Origin: Bacillus sp. FJAT-29790 | GTDB taxonomy: Bacteria; Bacillota; Bacilli; Bacillales; Cytobacillaceae | Direction of reading: 5' to 3' | DNA length: 64,000 nucleotides | Assembly (NCBI RefSeq): GCF_019039215.1 | Contig: NZ_JAHNZZ010000001.1 | Coordinates: 1,316,668 to 1,380,667 of the forward strand | In this document: positions 9,196 to 17,817 of the stretch, one piece after another | Numbering within the stretch: position 1 is the first letter of the stretch | How the letters are laid out: each line of letters opens with the position of its first letter | Program-made: the position numbers and the translations under genes | Notes under the pieces: generated by a model | The model's database searches: none | What the model was told of the DNA's origin: nothing | The model's input: only the letters and a program-made list of their open reading frames with translations

Positions 9196-10917
9196 CTATT
9201 TTTTTGTCACTTGCTTCTTTTCCAACTCGAGCGCAGCCCAAGCCGACTCATCAGCAAAATACCTTGACCAACTCGCCACTCCGGCTAAACCATATTTACT
9301 CGCTAAGTCCGCACGTTTTGATAACGACAGCTCATCCTCAAGCCATATTTTATACGTTGTTTGCTCCTTTTCGGAATAAAGTTCAGCATAGTTTTGCCCA
9401 CTTGCTTGATCATAAATCGGTGTTAGTCCATTGTTCGTCAGCCATTCCTTCACTTTCCCCATCGAAAGCGCCTTAGAAGAAACTTCACCTGAATTTTTTT
9501 CTTCCCAAAGCCTTGCATATAAAGGGACACCTAAGATTAACCGGTCATTTGGTACAACTTCGAGCAACCTTTTCAGGTTTCCTTCCACCCATGGCAAGCT
9601 AGCCACACTTCCAGCTTTTGGTGATGTACCCCAATGCTCGTCATAGGCCATGACAACCATATAATCAACAAGATTAGCTAGTTTATCTCTTTCATAAAAA
9701 ACTGACCAATTTCCAGCATCAGAAATAAAGGTAATATCCATCGAAACGACTAAACCAGCCTCATGAAAATAAGGGACTGCTTCACGAACAAACTGTGTAA
9801 TAAGAGGTCCATCCACTGGGTTTACATTTTCAATATCTAGGTTAATTCCGTTTAAATGATACATTTTACTAAAGTGTATGAGTTGGCGAATTATATTTTG
9901 CCTTGTTTCAAAGTTTTTGAAGGCTTCATGTGTTAGCGCGGGATCAAAAGCATTGGAAAATAAGCCCCATACTTGATATCCCTGTTTTTGCGCCCAGTTC
10001 ACAAACTCCAGCGAACCGAGATTTTTAATAGCTCCGTCTGCAGCTCCTAGCTCAAACCATGTAGGAGAAATGACGTTGACTCCAGGCATCTTCGGGATTT
10101 TAGTTGTATCAGGATTATTGGAATAGACCGCTTCCCATGTGAGTTGAATTGGTCCTTTTAATTTGGGCAAAGTCACATTCTCCTGTTCTCTAGCAACTGC
10201 CACTTTTTCGGTGGAATCCTCTATTACAAACTCTTTTCTCAAATATCCAGCCGAGCCGTTTTCTTTCCTAACAAAGTAGTATTCTTCCTTTTCCCCTTCT
10301 ATGTATATGTTTTCTTTAGATAGAACTTGGTCCGTATAAGGTGATTGCAAATTGGCATCTGTTCGCAAACGAAGCTTTTCTTCATGCACGTCTTTTTTCG
10401 TAACCATTCCCCGTTTGATTTCTTGACCATCTTTCTTTAACCAAACAGCATTCGTTTCCGGCAATACCTGGTATACGATCGGGTAATAGGCTAACAAAGG
10501 TTCAAGCGCCAAATACATTTCATTGTTCTTCTCTTTAAATACAGAAAAATGCAATTCCACTGGCTTCTCATTCACATAATAAGTGAGTGATTCGGAAGGC
10601 ATTTGCACGACTTTATTTTTTGTTGTAATAATAATAGAATTCGATTTCTCATCAAAAATGATTGAGTCATCAATAAATTCTTGCAAGAAGGATATCGGCA
10701 AGTATACACTATCACCCTCAACAATAGCATTTCCAGCCTGCTTTCCCTCGAATAATATCGGGTTTTCCCCTTGAAAATATGATTCTTTCACAGTTGAAGC
10801 AAAAGGATATAAAAATAGTAATATACTAGAAATAATTAAAACAATAGAAAACAAAAGTCCAGCAAGTATCCACTTCTTCGCAAGAGGCTTTTGTTTATGT
10901 AATTCCACTCGAGCCAT
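9196..10917 (-). CDS. Membrane-anchored glycoside hydrolase family 18 protein with stalk and SH3-type domains
   Basis: The 573-residue product has one N-terminal membrane span (about residues 17-40) that puts the rest outside the cell. Residues 45-165 resemble the copper-amine-oxidase-N-like stalk domain, 175-240 look like a bacterial SH3 domain, and 250-565 form a GH18 barrel. The GH18 active-site strand is present as GINLDIENV near residue 357, whose Glu is the family's acid catalyst. Bacillus proteins of this type act on peptidoglycan or spore cortex, often as N-acetylglucosaminidases; the real substrate is unknown. The start is supported by AAGGGAGG 9 bases upstream. It appears monocistronic. 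Confidence 0.85.
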   Translation of the reverse strand: MARVELHKQKPLAKKWILAGLLFSIVLIISSILLFLYPFASTVKESYFQGENPILFEGKQAGNAIVEGDSVYLPISFLQEFIDDSIIFDEKSNSIIITTKNKVVQMPSESLTYYVNEKPVELHFSVFKEKNNEMYLALEPLLAYYPIVYQVLPETNAVWLKKDGQEIKRGMVTKKDVHEEKLRLRTDANLQSPYTDQVLSKENIYIEGEKEEYYFVRKENGSAGYLRKEFVIEDSTEKVAVAREQENVTLPKLKGPIQLTWEAVYSNNPDTTKIPKMPGVNVISPTWFELGAADGAIKNLGSLEFVNWAQKQGYQVWGLFSNAFDPALTHEAFKNFETRQNIIRQLIHFSKMYHLNGINLDIENVNPVDGPLITQFVREAVPYFHEAGLVVSMDITFISDAGNWSVFYERDKLANLVDYMVVMAYDEHWGTSPKAGSVASLPWVEGNLKRLLEVVPNDRLILGVPLYARLWEEKNSGEVSSKALSMGKVKEWLTNNGLTPIYDQASGQNYAELYSEKEQTTYKIWLEDELSLSKRADLASKYGLAGVASWSRYFADESAWAALELEKKQVTKK

Positions 10918-11068
10918 TCTTCAATTCCTCCCTTAAAACTATCGTAACGAATATATATGTAATTGGGAAGTTAATTTATTGGAATAGCTTTTATTTATCA
11001 TTTCCTTTTCCCATAATAATAAACGTATAAAGGATGATAAAAGTTTCATAGCATGCATATGACTTTTT

Positions 11069-11145
11069 AAATCGTAATAGTTACGAAAATGGTTTACAAC
11101 CGATAATATAATCGTGTAAAATACAAATCGTAATGGTTACTATTG
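11069..11145 (+). promoter_or_regulatory. Sigma-A promoter flanked by two Zur-like boxes
   Basis: Box 1 (11069-11090) contains TCGTAATAGTTACGA, one mismatch from the Bacillus Zur consensus TCGTAATNATTACGA. Box 2 (11125-11145) contains TCGTAATGGTTACTA. Between them lie TTTACA (11093-11098) and TAAAAT (11117-11122) with an 18-bp spacer, so one box is upstream of and the other overlaps the start of transcription. This predicts zinc repression of the lipoprotein gene downstream. Confidence 0.75.
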
Positions 11146-11304
11146 AGTTGGAGATTAGAAAGCAATGCTTTGGAATTAATTAGGTTCTTGAAGAAGATGA
11201 ATGCGGATGCTACGATTATACCACTTCATGTTGAATTGAAATCAATCACCTATTTTCATAGAAACCGGCATAGAAAACGAATATTTTTTTTGGAGATGAA
11301 AACA

Positions 11305-12327
11305 TTGAAGATCAAAGGAGCTTTATTTACAATTGTGCTTATTTTCGCCTCTTTTTTAGGCGGATGCGGAAATAACAAAGAGGTTACTACAGATGAAAGC
11401 AACGAAAAAGATACATTAACCGTATTTACAACGATTTTCCCTTTAGAAGATTTCACGAAGAAAATTGGCGGTGAACGCGTTGAAGTAAAAAGTGTTTATC
11501 CTCCTAACGTTGATGCACACTCATTTGAACCAACTACAAAAACAATGACTCAAATCGCTGATGCTGATTTATTTCTCTATTCAGGTGCAGGTATCGAGGG
11601 ATTCGCCGATAAAGCAGTTAAATCTTTAAAGAACGCCAAAGTGAAAATAGTTAAGGCGGCAGAAGGTATTGAACTGATCGAATCAAACCATCAACATAAA
11701 CACGTTGATGAAGATGGGCACGGCCATGATGATGGAGCTGCTCATGAGGAAGAGCACAGCCATGATGACGGCGATGCACATGATGAGGACGGACACCATC
11801 ACGGCGATCATGATCCGCACGTATGGCTTGACCCGATTAGATCTATTGAGCTAGCAGAAAATATTAAGAATGCTCTAGTTGAACAAATGCCGAATCACAA
11901 AGATGAATTTGAGAAAAATTTTGAAAAGCTAAAAGGTGATTTAGAAGTGCTTGATAGCAAGTTTGCTGACACAGTTAACAGTGCCAAAACGAAGTATATT
12001 CTCGTTTCCCATGCTGCATATGGGTACTGGCAAAATCGCTATGGGATCGAGCAAATTTCGATTTCTGGTCTATCCCCCACTCAGGAGCCTTCTCAAAAAG
12101 GGCTTCAGAATATTATCGAAGAGTCAAAAAAGCATGACATCCACTACGTCATCTTTGAACAAAATCTATCAGCGAAAGTAGCTGAGATTATTCAAAAAGA
12201 AATTGGCGCTGGTTCTTTAACACTTCATAACCTTGAAGCGGTTACAGATGAAAATATTAAAAATAAAGAAGATTACTTCAGCATTATGGAAAAGAACTTG
12301 GAAACTATTAAAACAGCTCTTAACTAA
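11305..12327 (+). CDS. Zinc-type metal ABC transporter substrate-binding lipoprotein (ZnuA/AdcA-like)
   Basis: A lipoprotein signal peptide with lipobox LGGC near residue 20 is followed by a cluster A-I metal-binding fold. Motifs include the first metal ligand in NVDAHSFEPT, a long His/Asp/Glu-rich loop (about residues 125-168), then HDPHVWLDP and VSHAAYGYW; these fit ZnuA rather than manganese binders. It would capture Zn2+ outside the membrane and deliver it to an ABC permease. No permease or ATPase gene is adjacent, so it is an orphan partner. Two Zur-like boxes lie upstream. ATG 11296 directly abuts the GGAG, so TTG 11305, 9 bases after GGAG, is the likelier start. Confidence 0.87.
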   Translation: MKIKGALFTIVLIFASFLGGCGNNKEVTTDESNEKDTLTVFTTIFPLEDFTKKIGGERVEVKSVYPPNVDAHSFEPTTKTMTQIADADLFLYSGAGIEGFADKAVKSLKNAKVKIVKAAEGIELIESNHQHKHVDEDGHGHDDGAAHEEEHSHDDGDAHDEDGHHHGDHDPHVWLDPIRSIELAENIKNALVEQMPNHKDEFEKNFEKLKGDLEVLDSKFADTVNSAKTKYILVSHAAYGYWQNRYGIEQISISGLSPTQEPSQKGLQNIIEESKKHDIHYVIFEQNLSAKVAEIIQKEIGAGSLTLHNLEAVTDENIKNKEDYFSIMEKNLETIKTALN

Positions 12328-12785
12328 ACCTAAATAATGAAAAAAAGAGCTTATAGTAGTATAGTAACTAAAGTTATTTAATGTCTGAAACCTCAAACAC
12401 TCACAACCCCGTTTTGATTTTTAGAACGGGGTTAAAATAAAGTTGTTAAATTTATTGATGTTAATCTCGCAACACAGTCTTTTAATATTCTTTTAAACCA
12501 ATAAGCTCCTTTTCAGTGTTGTGTTATTTTCGAATCGACAAATTCATATAATTGTATACGAATCAATGATGTGGATCTTCCCAATCTTAAATGGTGTAAC
12601 CTTTTTCATTTTGAAACAACTCCTTAATATTTCGATATATTTCTTTAATCAAAATTCCACCTGAATTTGTAATGTGTTTTGTATCAATATTTGTACTAAA
12701 TAAGCAAACGGCTCAGTCCTATACCGAGCCGTTGCTTTTTCCTATATGCTAGCTTAATACTATAAAAAAGATCAGAGGTTTGGTC
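12328..12785. other. Non-coding stretch after the zinc lipoprotein gene, with two hairpins
   Basis: No gene is convincing here. AACCCCGTT/AACGGGGTT (12405-12433) forms a 9-bp stem without a following T-run. AACGGCTC/GAGCCGTT (12707-12733) is followed by five T residues (12736-12740) and looks like a plus-strand terminator, although it is 380 bp behind the nearest plus-strand gene. A 21-codon minus-strand frame with a good ribosome binding site (12544-12609) is seen but not assigned. Confidence 0.5.
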
Positions 12786-13111
12786 TTACATTTCCTCTAA
12801 CACCTTTTCAAGCTCGCCGAACCTGTTAATCAACCCATACGTAGCGCCTGCGGCTGCCTGATCATTTGAGATTCCGGTTTGTTCGAGATGAATGTTAACC
12901 ATTTGAAATTGAGCAGTTAATTCGTGAAGAGGTAACTCATTTGCCTCTGCCAACAAACGCAGCAATTTACGTCTTGTTGGGTCAGCAATGGCTACATTAA
13001 CATCACGCTCTTGAATACACTTTGGCCCAAAGCATCCCGAACGCAATCCTTGCTGAAGAAATGCGCCCAGTTGTTGAAGATCAATTAATTCATTTTTTAA
13101 AACTTCCCCTA
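12786..13111 (-). pseudogene. Remnant of an ArsR-family regulator gene
   Basis: A minus-strand frame runs from the end of the RNase J gene to a stop at 12786. Its middle reads IADPTRRKLLRLLAEANELP, the start of an ArsR-type winged helix, followed by LHELTAQFQM. The rest of the DNA-binding domain (recognition helix and wing) is absent; the frame jumps to an unrelated-looking tail ending LINRFGELEKVLEEM. The upstream part (LQQGLRSGCFGPKCIQERD) is not recognised, and no ATG with a ribosome binding site is present. I read this as an internally deleted, decayed gene. A short recoded protein cannot be ruled out. Confidence 0.55.
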
Positions 13112-14782
13112 TTAAATTTCAATAAGGATAGGAACGATCATTGGTTCTTTCTTAGTCTGTGTATATACATATTGTCGGATTGATTTTTTTATTTGTTTTT
13201 TCAATACATTCCATGAGTTTCTATTTGCTTCTTGTAGCTCGTTAACAGTTTCTGTAGTAAGTCGATTAACGCCTCTTCGGAGTTCCGAGAAATCTTTATC
13301 CATAAATCCACGAGAAATGGTTTCGGGTTCAGAAATCAGTTTTCCCTCCGCTTTTCTCATAGTTAATATAATCATGAGCATCCCATCCTCTGAAAGCTGT
13401 TTGCGGTCTCGTAACACAAATTCCCCAACATTACCGACATCCCCCCCGTCTATATAGGTATTCCCAACCGGTATTTTCCGGGTCTGACGGGCAATGGCAT
13501 GTTCGATATCGACGACATCGCCATTATTGATAATAAACGTGTTTCCTTGCTCTACTCCAACCGATTCAGCTAACAAACGGTGATGGTGCAGCATTCTTAA
13601 TTCACCGTGAATAGGAATAAAATATTTTGGTTTCATTAATGTAAGCATTAGTTTTAAATCTTCTTGATAACCATGGCCGGAAACATGCATTCCGGATGTA
13701 CTTCCTAATCCATAAATCACTTTGGCTCCAAGTGCAAATAAATTGTCAACGATACTCGTGACATTTCGTTCATTCCCGGGTATTGGGCCCGCTGCAAAGA
13801 TAACCGTATCTTCAGGTAAAATGTCGACACCGCGAAAGTTTCCAGTGGACAGGCGGGCAAGAGCTGCCAATGGCTCTCCTTGACTCCCTGTGCATAATAT
13901 AGCTACCTTTTCAGGAGCCATTTCATTAATTTCATTCGGGCCAATTAACATTCCCTCAGGAACTGTTAAATAACCGCGTTCCATAGCAACCTCTACAACA
14001 TTAACCATACTTCGTCCAAGCAACGCAAGTTTTCGTTTTGTTTTTTGCGCAGCATTCACGACTTGCTGAACGCGACTAATATTTGAAGCAAAGGTTGAAA
14101 CAATAATCTTACGTTCGGCTTTCATGAAAGCTACTTCCACATTTTCACCTACCATTTGTTCCGATGGGGTCAAACCTGGACGTTCTGCATTAGTACTCTC
14201 GGACAATAGAAGCAAGACCCCTTCTTTGCCGATTTCAGCCATTTTATGAATGTCCGAATACTCATTAGTCGCAGGGGTTAAGTCGAACTTGAAGTCTCCC
14301 GTATGTACAATATTCCCCTCTGGTGTGTGAAAGACCATTCCCAAGCAATCGGGAATACTATGGGTCACTTTGAAAAAGCTCACACTCATTTCTCCGATTT
14401 TCAAGTTTGAGTTTGAGTTAATTTCAACAAGTTCGCTTTCTCTTAGAAGTTTATGTTCTTTTAATTTAATTTCAATTAATCCTAGTGTGAAACGCGTGGC
14501 ATAAACGGGTACATTCAATTTTTTTAAGAAGAACGGTATCCCCCCGATATGATCTTCATGTCCATGTGTGACAATTAAAGCCCTGACTTTATCCTTATTT
14601 TCTACTAAGTAAGCGATATCAGGGATAATCAAATCAATTCCTAATAAACTTTCATCAGGAAACTTATTGCCACAGTCGATAATCACGATATCGTTTGAAT
14701 ATTCGATCGCATACATATTTTTTCCGATTTCATTCAAGCCGCCTAAGGCGAAGATAGATAATACGTTCTTTTTTGTACTCAA
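13112..14782 (-). CDS. Ribonuclease J family protein (additional paralogue)
   Basis: The 556-residue protein is a full-length beta-CASP metallo-beta-lactamase of the RNase J type. The metal site VTHGHEDHIGG lies near residues 71-81, GNIVHTGDFKFDLTP near 155-169, the beta-CASP core follows (STFASNISRVQQVV near 225), and HVSGHGYQEDLKLML lies near 365. RNase J degrades and matures RNA with 5' exonuclease and endonuclease activity. The neighbourhood is not that of Bacillus rnjA or rnjB, so this may be a third, lineage-specific copy. The start is TTG, 8 bases after GGGAGG. Confidence 0.88.
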   Translation of the reverse strand: MSTKKNVLSIFALGGLNEIGKNMYAIEYSNDIVIIDCGNKFPDESLLGIDLIIPDIAYLVENKDKVRALIVTHGHEDHIGGIPFFLKKLNVPVYATRFTLGLIEIKLKEHKLLRESELVEINSNSNLKIGEMSVSFFKVTHSIPDCLGMVFHTPEGNIVHTGDFKFDLTPATNEYSDIHKMAEIGKEGVLLLLSESTNAERPGLTPSEQMVGENVEVAFMKAERKIIVSTFASNISRVQQVVNAAQKTKRKLALLGRSMVNVVEVAMERGYLTVPEGMLIGPNEINEMAPEKVAILCTGSQGEPLAALARLSTGNFRGVDILPEDTVIFAAGPIPGNERNVTSIVDNLFALGAKVIYGLGSTSGMHVSGHGYQEDLKLMLTLMKPKYFIPIHGELRMLHHHRLLAESVGVEQGNTFIINNGDVVDIEHAIARQTRKIPVGNTYIDGGDVGNVGEFVLRDRKQLSEDGMLMIILTMRKAEGKLISEPETISRGFMDKDFSELRRGVNRLTTETVNELQEANRNSWNVLKKQIKKSIRQYVYTQTKKEPMIVPILIEI

Positions 14783-15026
14783 ATTTATATCCTCCCACTT
14801 GAAAATATATCTTAGTATGCCCTTTTGGTTTCTCTTTATCAGTGGGTTGAATGCTCAATCTTTTACTTGAAACATCTTTATTGTCGTTCAACGACAGCAT
14901 GACCTCTTATTGTTTTGTCTTTAAATCTATATTGAAAAAAGCAATAAATTTAGGGAATAAGGGCATATGGCTGTATAATAAATATTAAAGTAATAAAATG
15001 AAAATTAATTGAAGAGGAGATAAAAT

Positions 15027-16541
15027 ATGGTAACAAAAGAAAGTAAATTTGGTTTTGTGATCGCGGGATTATTGCTGGCGATATTAATGGCGGCAATGGA
15101 TAATACGATCGTTGCGACTGCGATGGGGACGATTGTTGCCGAACTTGGCGGCTTTGACAAGTTTGTTTGGGTGACGTCGGCCTATATGGTGACTGTTATG
15201 GCAGGTACACCCATTTTCGGAAAACTGTCTGATATGTATGGGCGTAAACGATTCTTTATTTTCGGTTTAGCCGTTTTCCTAATTGGTTCGATCCTTTGCG
15301 GAACTGCTGAAAGCATAACACAGCTTAGCATTTATCGTGCCATTCAAGGAGTTGGCGGCGGAGCAATCATGCCGATCGCCTTTACGATTATTTTTGATAT
15401 TTTCCCTCCTGAAAAGCGTGGAAAAATGACAGGCCTTTTTGGAGCAGTTTTTGGAACATCAAGTATTTTTGGTCCGCTACTTGGGGCCTACATTACCGAG
15501 TATGTTAGCTGGCACTGGATTTTCTACATAAACGTGCCTTTAGGTATTCTTTCATTCATTTTTATTATTTTCTTTTATAAAGAATCACTCGAACATCGGA
15601 AGCAGAAAATTGATTGGCTGGGCGCACTTACCCTCGTGGGTGCGGTCGTATGTTTAATGTTTGCCCTAGAGCTAGGTGGTAATCAATACGAGTGGGCCTC
15701 AGGCGTCATTCTCAGTTTGTACGGCGCATTTGTTGGATTTTTTATTATTTTTCTCTTTGTCGAAACGAAAGCATCTGAACCAATTATCTCCTTTCAAATG
15801 TTCAGAAAGCGGTTATTTGCAACGAGTAACGCGATCGCCTTTTTCTACGGGGCGACATTTATTATCGCAACGATTTACATTCCGATTTTTGTTCAAGGGG
15901 TTTTTGGCGGAACAGCTACAAACTCCGGACTCATTTTAACACCAATGATGCTCGGATCTGTTTTTGGTAGCCAAATTGGCGGTTTCATGACAACAAAAAC
16001 AAGCTATCGTAATATTATGATTTGCTCCGGTTTTTTCTTAATAACGGGTGTATCCTTATTAAGTACCATTTCACCGGATACTAGCCGCCAAATCATGACA
16101 CTTTATATGATTATCACAGGCTTTGGCGTCGGCTTTTCATTCTCTACGTTAAGCATGTCTGGCATTCACGGCTTCGATATGAGACAGCGTGGTGCCGCAA
16201 CTTCATCAATTACGTTTTTCCGTTCACTTGGGATGACACTAGGGATAACGATATTCGGTATTATGCAACGCAACCTTTTCGCAGATCATTTGAAAGAAGC
16301 GTTCTCTGGGATGGGGAATGGGGGAAACTTTGGCGATTCACGGGCCCTACTATCCCCTGAATCACGTGCAAACATTCCTGCACCTATCTTGGAGAAGATT
16401 ACATCCGCACTCTCTTCTTCGATTGCACAAACATTTATGTGGGCACTTGTGCCTGCAATATTTGCGGTAATTTTTATCTTCCTAATGAGCAATGAGCGTA
16501 TAAAAGTACATGTAAAAAAAGAAAAGCTAGTAGGTGAATAA
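15027..16541 (+). CDS. DHA2-family MFS multidrug exporter (EmrB/QacA type)
   Basis: This 504-residue transporter has about 14 membrane spans. The N-terminal AAMDNTIVATAMGTI segment (motif D1 of 14-span drug exporters), GKLSDMYGRKRFF (motif A) near residue 65 and the RAIQGVGGGAIMPIAFT helix near residue 107 mark the EmrB/QacA group. Members export drugs and dyes using the proton gradient; the substrate is not predictable. It resembles Bacillus Mdr/Bmr3-like proteins. GAGGAG precedes the ATG. No regulator gene is adjacent. A mobile non-coding element has inserted in the T-tract of its terminator. Confidence 0.87.
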   Translation: MVTKESKFGFVIAGLLLAILMAAMDNTIVATAMGTIVAELGGFDKFVWVTSAYMVTVMAGTPIFGKLSDMYGRKRFFIFGLAVFLIGSILCGTAESITQLSIYRAIQGVGGGAIMPIAFTIIFDIFPPEKRGKMTGLFGAVFGTSSIFGPLLGAYITEYVSWHWIFYINVPLGILSFIFIIFFYKESLEHRKQKIDWLGALTLVGAVVCLMFALELGGNQYEWASGVILSLYGAFVGFFIIFLFVETKASEPIISFQMFRKRLFATSNAIAFFYGATFIIATIYIPIFVQGVFGGTATNSGLILTPMMLGSVFGSQIGGFMTTKTSYRNIMICSGFFLITGVSLLSTISPDTSRQIMTLYMIITGFGVGFSFSTLSMSGIHGFDMRQRGAATSSITFFRSLGMTLGITIFGIMQRNLFADHLKEAFSGMGNGGNFGDSRALLSPESRANIPAPILEKITSALSSSIAQTFMWALVPAIFAVIFIFLMSNERIKVHVKKEKLVGE

Positions 16542-16580
16542 GGATTGAACTGCTTTAGGTTGCCAGTAAAATTAATAACA

Positions 16581-16604
16581 AAAAAGAGCGTAATTGCTCT
16601 TTTT
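16581..16604 (+). terminator. Rho-independent terminator of the DHA2 exporter gene
   Basis: AAAAAGAGC and GCTCTTTTT form a 9-bp stem with a 6-base loop, 40 bp after the stop codon. The T-tract (16601 onward) is the target site of the adjacent repeat element. Confidence 0.85.
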
Positions 16605-16608
16605 GTTT

Positions 16609-16718
16609 GGCTGTTTTCTAAAAGATTGTTGCTTTTATCAACATTAAAAACAGTGCCTGTAGCGAAAAGGAACGGGCATTGTTTATTCCCGATAACAACA
16701 AACTTTACGAAAACAGTC
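16609..16718. repeat. 110-bp MITE-like element with terminal inverted repeats and 8-bp target duplication
   Basis: The element begins GGCTGTTTTC and ends GAAAACAGTC; the ends align as imperfect inverted repeats of about 25 bp (GGCTGTTTTCTAAAAG... against GACTGTTTTCGTAAAG...). The 8 bp TTTTGTTT occur immediately before (16601-16608) and immediately after (16719-16726), a target-site duplication. No reading frame of note lies inside. It shares ends with the elements at 49718 and 63914. The 8-bp duplication and GG-starting ends recall ISL3- or IS6-type transposases, which would have to act in trans. Confidence 0.8.
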
Positions 16719-16755
16719 TTTTGTTTTGACAAAAAGCCTAGGATATTAATTTATT

Positions 16756-16977
16756 TTAAATTAAATCAGCGTATTTTTTTTGAGTTACTTTTACAGCATT
16801 TTCATCCCAAATTAACACTAATACAGTACGGTTGCTTTTATTGATTACTTTCATTTCTAATTGTCCAGCAGCATATTAAAGTCTAAGTGTACAATCTGGC
16901 TTTGTTGTCGCGATCATTCCTTTGGCACGAATGACACCTAAAGGCATATTGCTGAACCATTTTTCAGGTATTTTTGC
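16756..16977 (-). pseudogene. C-terminal remnant of a CobW-type GTPase/metallochaperone gene
   Basis: One minus-strand frame reads IPEKWFSNMPLGVIRAKG, then a lysine/threonine-rich strand, an in-frame TAA, and YAAGQLEMKVINKSNRTVLV to a stop at 16756. GVIRAKG followed by a QYAAGQLE-like strand is typical of the C-terminal domain of COG0523 (CobW/YciC/ZigA) proteins. No GTP-binding domain precedes it: stop codons appear directly upstream. It is a truncated, mutated leftover. The assignment is by eye on a short stretch. Confidence 0.6.
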
Positions 16978-17138
16978 ATTTTGAAATTTTCGGTGATATT
17001 ACTTTATTCTCTTTTGTTTGTAAACCCTATTGTTAATTTTTTTAAAAACTTCTGTTTATCTTTTCAATTGACATGGTGTCCTTCACATAATGCGTGGTAC
17101 AATATATTAACGCAGAAAAAGTTTGAAGGAGAATTTTT

Positions 17139-17723
17139 ATGGCAGTATACGGTATTATTATTGTTCTAGCTTATTTACTCGGGTCGATTCCTTCTGGATT
17201 AATTGTCGGGAAAGTGTTCTATGGGGTAGATATCCGTCAGCATGGGAGCGGTAATTTAGGAGCGACAAACACTTTTCGAACGTTAGGTTTTAAAGCTGGG
17301 ATGATTGTTACGATTGCTGATATTTTGAAAGGAACACTGGCGACATTACTTCCATTATGCTTCGGGTCTGAAATGCACCCGCTGGCCGCAGGAATTTTCG
17401 CTGTTGTCGGCCATATGTATCCTATTTTTGCAGGATTTAAAGGCGGAAAAGCCGTGGCTACGTCCGGCGGTATTCTATTAGGCGCAGCACCCCTTATGTT
17501 CATCATCATGCTAGCGATCTTTTTTATCTTTCTATACATAACGAAATACGTTTCCCTCGCCTCCATGCTTGCAGCTGTTGCCGCTGTTATCTATGGATTC
17601 ATTGACGGAGATCCGCCACTTATTATTGTTACATCACTCCTTGCCCTTTTTGTCATTTACAGGCACCAAGCAAACATAAAGCGGATAATTAACAAAACAG
17701 AGCCGAAAATAAAGTGGCTTTAA
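17139..17723 (+). CDS. plsY: Glycerol-3-phosphate acyltransferase PlsY
   Basis: This 194-residue membrane protein is typical of PlsY, which transfers the acyl group of acyl-phosphate to glycerol 3-phosphate, the first step of phospholipid synthesis. Conserved motifs are [13 protein letters not shown] at residues 11-23, [16 protein letters not shown] near residue 37 (glycerol-phosphate binding) and [13 protein letters not shown] near residue 99. About five membrane spans fit the family. GAAGGAG precedes the ATG. In Bacillus subtilis plsY (yneS) sits next to yneR, yneQ and yneP; here those genes are about 10.4 kb downstream with other genes between. Confidence 0.95.
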   Translation: MAVYGIIIVLAYLLGSIPSGLIVGKVFYGVDIRQHGSGNLGATNTFRTLGFKAGMIVTIADILKGTLATLLPLCFGSEMHPLAAGIFAVVGHMYPIFAGFKGGKAVATSGGILLGAAPLMFIIMLAIFFIFLYITKYVSLASMLAAVAAVIYGFIDGDPPLIIVTSLLALFVIYRHQANIKRIINKTEPKIKWL

Positions 17724-17735
17724 ATCATTTCAAAT

Positions 17736-17800
17736 AGGGGAATCGTCTTGGAAACAGCTTTACAACGTAAAGCCCATTTTCAAGACGATTCCCCCTTTAG
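17736..17800. terminator. Bidirectional terminator between plsY and the symporter gene
   Basis: AGGGGAATCGTCTTG (17736-17750) pairs with CAAGACGATTCCCC (17781-17794), and an inner AGCTTTAC/GTAAAGC stem extends it. A short T-run follows on the plus strand. The genes on both sides converge on it. Confidence 0.85.
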
Positions 17801-17817
17801 TTACATCTGACCCTTTT

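Noticed and set aside
9057..9646. Plus-strand open frames across the GH18 gene
   Set aside because: They are antisense to a full-length gene with clear domains and lack ribosome binding sites.
12544..12609. A 21-codon minus-strand frame (MKKVTPFKIGKIHIIDSYTI...) with AAGGAG upstream
   Set aside because: Too short, no family recognised, no promoter or terminator that fits; may be chance or a decayed gene start.
17068..17103. TTGACA and TACAAT upstream of plsY
   Set aside because: The spacer is 24 bp, too long for a sigma-A promoter, so this pair is not a credible promoter.
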